A stretch of 15,093 nucleotides of DNA, from contig JABUUA010000024.1 in assembly GCA_021443405.1 (NCBI GenBank), forward strand, positions 4,449-19,541, given 5' to 3'. Positions 13,132-15,093 of the stretch are shown here, one piece after another. Position 1 is the stretch's first letter. Each line of letters opens with the position of its first letter. This stretch comes from Bacteroidaceae bacterium (GTDB lineage: Bacteria > Bacteroidota > Bacteroidia > Bacteroidales > Bacteroidaceae). The translations under genes and the position numbers were made by a program. A model generated the notes under the pieces. That model was not told the origin of the DNA. It searched no databases and saw nothing but the letters and a program-made list of their open reading frames with translations.

Positions 13132-15093
13132 TTATTCTGTAGTTTCAGTTGAGGTCGGCGACGATTCCGACGTAGCGTCTGTGTTGGCCGAGGTCTCCAC
13201 CTCTGTATAGGTCTCGACGACAAATGTCGGAGCTGGCCCTCGGTTTTCTTCGTCTATATCTGTGTAGGTGATTGTGTCTTCGACTGCTTGTGACTGGTAG
13301 TAACCTTCGCACGACCACGACGCATTCTCCACATGTTCCTTAGGAATGTCGGGGAACTCACGATAGTATTTCTTGAATCTGTTGTCTTTCAGCACACTTT
13401 GAATGAAGTTGCCAAAAATGGGGAGTGCTGTGCGACTTCCTTGGCCAAGGGCACCCGACCGGAAATGAATGCTGCGGTATTCGCCACCGACCCAGGCGCC
13501 GGCCACTAATCCGGGCGTCACTCCCACAAACCAAGCGTCGGAATGGTTGTTGGTGGTTCCGGTCTTTCCTCCAAACGTCGTTCCGGTTTCCAGCACGGGG
13601 TGAATATATTGCCAAAGCGCGGCGACCGTTCCACCGCCGGTGAGCGTGTTCTGCAACATTTTTTGCATCAAGAATGCCGAGCGATAGGGAATGGCCTGTT
13701 TATTAGTCAACTTGGATTGATACAGCACATTCCCATATTTATCTTCAATGCGTTTCACGAGAATGGGCATATTGTAGATTCCGTCGGCGGCAATTGTGCA
13801 GTAGGCATTGACCAGTTCTATCAAGGTCACGTCGCTGGCGCCTAACGAGAGTGATTTGGTTTCGTCAAGTTTACTTTCAATACCCATGGCGTGTGCCGTG
13901 CGCGCAACATTCTTGATTCCCATCTCCACTCCCAATTTTACGGCCACACTGTTGACACTGCGCGCAAAGGCGGTTTTCAAGGGCATATTGGCATTCGTGA
14001 AATAACCATTTGCATTGTGGGGAGCCCATTTCGTAATCTTCCCATGCATGGTGTCGGGATAGGCAACGTAACTGTCCATACGGCGGTCGCATGGCGTAAG
14101 GCCCTGGTTCATCGCTTCTGTATAAACAAAGAGTTTGAACGTTGAACCAGGTTGCCGACGTGCTGTGACCTTATTGTACTCCCATGAGTCGTAGTCAATG
14201 TCGCCCACCCAAGCTTTCACCTCACGCGTATCGGGCTCGATGGCAATAAAGCCGCAATGCAGGAAATGCACCATGTAACGTATAGAATCCATCACGCTCA
14301 TGTTGCGTTTCTCGGGTCCGTTGTAAGTGAACACTTCCACGGGATGCGGCTGGTTGAGATAGTAATAGATGGAATCTTGCTGTCCTTTGTACTTCTTCTC
14401 AAGGTAACTATACATGGTGGTTCGTTTCGCAATGTTGTCGATGAATCCAGGTATTTCTTTGCCTTGAGCGTCACACCAAGGTTCTTGATTTCCCCAGTGG
14501 TCATCAAATTTTTGTTGCAATGAACGCATTTGTTTCCATGCGGCCGTTTCTGCATATTGCTGCATGGTCATATCCAACGTAGTATAAATCTTTAGACCAG
14601 CATTGTATAAATCAAGTTTTCTTTCCCCGTCATAACCATTGATATATCCTTGCTCGCAGAGCTGGTTGATATATTCTTCAACGGCTTTTCTGAAATAAGG
14701 CGCTTGACCTAAGTTGTTGTGCAGACTGGCTCGTTCCGACGTAATCATGGGGAGGTTTTGAAGACTGTCTAATTGCATCGTCGTTGCCGAATGTCCGTTC
14801 AAGATGAGTTGGTCATTCTCAAATACGAGTCCTAACACGATGTTACGGCGGGCTTTGCTGTTCTCTGGGTTACGTTTTGGATTATAGGTACTTGTGGCCT
14901 TGAGCAATCCAATGAGGGTCGCAGCTTGTTCGTAAGTAAGATTATCCGGAGTCGTTCCAAAGTATGTGTCGCAGGCAGTCTTAATCCCAAAGGCATTATT
15001 ACCAAAATCGACCGTATTAAAATACATCGTCAATATGTCTTCTTTACTGAAGACCATTTCAAGCTTTGTGGCAACAATCCATTCTTTTGCTTT
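13132..15093 (-). CDS. Class A penicillin-binding protein (PBP1A-like), 5' truncated
   Basis: 653 residues are visible; the N-terminus, including the TM anchor and the start of the GT51 domain, lies beyond the right edge. The fragment begins KAKEWIVATKLE and continues with SKEDILTMYFNTVDFGNNAFG, the conserved later motif of GT51 peptidoglycan glycosyltransferases. The transpeptidase domain has all three active-site motifs: STFK with the nucleophile Ser codon at 14145-14143, SVN in FARSVNSVAVKLG, and KTG with the Lys codon at 13566-13564. A Thr/Ser/Glu-rich tail closes the protein. It should polymerise and crosslink peptidoglycan at the outer face of the inner membrane. The in-frame ATG at 15057 is internal to the GT51 motif and is not the true start. 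A terminator-like hairpin follows. Confidence 0.96.
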   Translation of the reverse strand, partial: KAKEWIVATKLEMVFSKEDILTMYFNTVDFGNNAFGIKTACDTYFGTTPDNLTYEQAATLIGLLKATSTYNPKRNPENSKARRNIVLGLVFENDQLILNGHSATTMQLDSLQNLPMITSERASLHNNLGQAPYFRKAVEEYINQLCEQGYINGYDGERKLDLYNAGLKIYTTLDMTMQQYAETAAWKQMRSLQQKFDDHWGNQEPWCDAQGKEIPGFIDNIAKRTTMYSYLEKKYKGQQDSIYYYLNQPHPVEVFTYNGPEKRNMSVMDSIRYMVHFLHCGFIAIEPDTREVKAWVGDIDYDSWEYNKVTARRQPGSTFKLFVYTEAMNQGLTPCDRRMDSYVAYPDTMHGKITKWAPHNANGYFTNANMPLKTAFARSVNSVAVKLGVEMGIKNVARTAHAMGIESKLDETKSLSLGASDVTLIELVNAYCTIAADGIYNMPILVKRIEDKYGNVLYQSKLTNKQAIPYRSAFLMQKMLQNTLTGGGTVAALWQYIHPVLETGTTFGGKTGTTNNHSDAWFVGVTPGLVAGAWVGGEYRSIHFRSGALGQGSRTALPIFGNFIQSVLKDNRFKKYYREFPDIPKEHVENASWSCEGYYQSQAVEDTITYTDIDEENRGPAPTFVVETYTEVETSANTDATSESSPTSTETTE

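Overview
The window looks like a chromosomal segment from a Bacteroidales bacterium, most likely in or near Prevotellaceae. The reasons are promoters of the Bacteroidota type (TTTG, 20 bp, TAnnTTTG), no obvious Shine-Dalgarno sequences, a DUF4468 protein, a T9SS-type C-terminal sorting module, and a split MacA/MacB/TolC-type pump. Genus-level placement is inference. Ten complete genes and one partial gene are on the minus strand; only riboflavin synthase (7477-8079) is clearly on the plus strand. One further partial gene runs off each window edge on the minus strand.

Reading in the minus-strand direction of transcription, the right end (13132-15093) is a class A penicillin-binding protein cut at its N-terminus, followed by a terminator-like hairpin. 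Next is a two-gene carbohydrate operon (12935-8951): a GH43-like five-bladed propeller enzyme, then a 925-residue multidomain secreted protein with a GH128-like catalytic core, an Fn3-like domain, H-type-lectin-like beta modules and a C-terminal T9SS sorting signal. A strong intrinsic terminator (8822-8857) lies beyond it. No SusC/SusD pair is visible here.

Between this operon and ribE is an 871-bp convergent gap (8080-8950) with no credible gene. It holds a degenerate 22-bp tandem repeat (8206-8293), several hairpins, a pyrimidine tract flanked by T and A runs, an AT-rich inverted repeat and GAGAGGT repeats. It is the least explained part of the window and looks like accumulated interspersed-repeat material.

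Divergent from ribE is a long co-directional run (7261 to 1): TolC-family outer membrane factor, periplasmic adaptor lipoprotein, MacB-type ATPase, MacB-type permease, a DUF4468 secreted protein, a small TPR protein, then a 2-oxoacid (VOR/KOR-type) ferredoxin oxidoreductase cluster: diferredoxin subunit, alpha subunit VorB, a small two-TM protein, and the start of the TPP-binding beta subunit. The first four should form one tripartite export machine. The last group should oxidise 2-oxoacids (branched-chain 2-oxoacids or 2-oxoglutarate) to acyl-CoA with ferredoxin reduction. Spacing is tight from the DUF4468 gene onward, so the pump and the oxidoreductase may share a transcript, although a functional link is not evident.

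I did not find an undescribed defence or mobile system. The best candidates for something new are the 22-bp repeat block in the convergent gap, the small membrane protein embedded in the oxidoreductase operon, and the architecture of the GH128-like protein.
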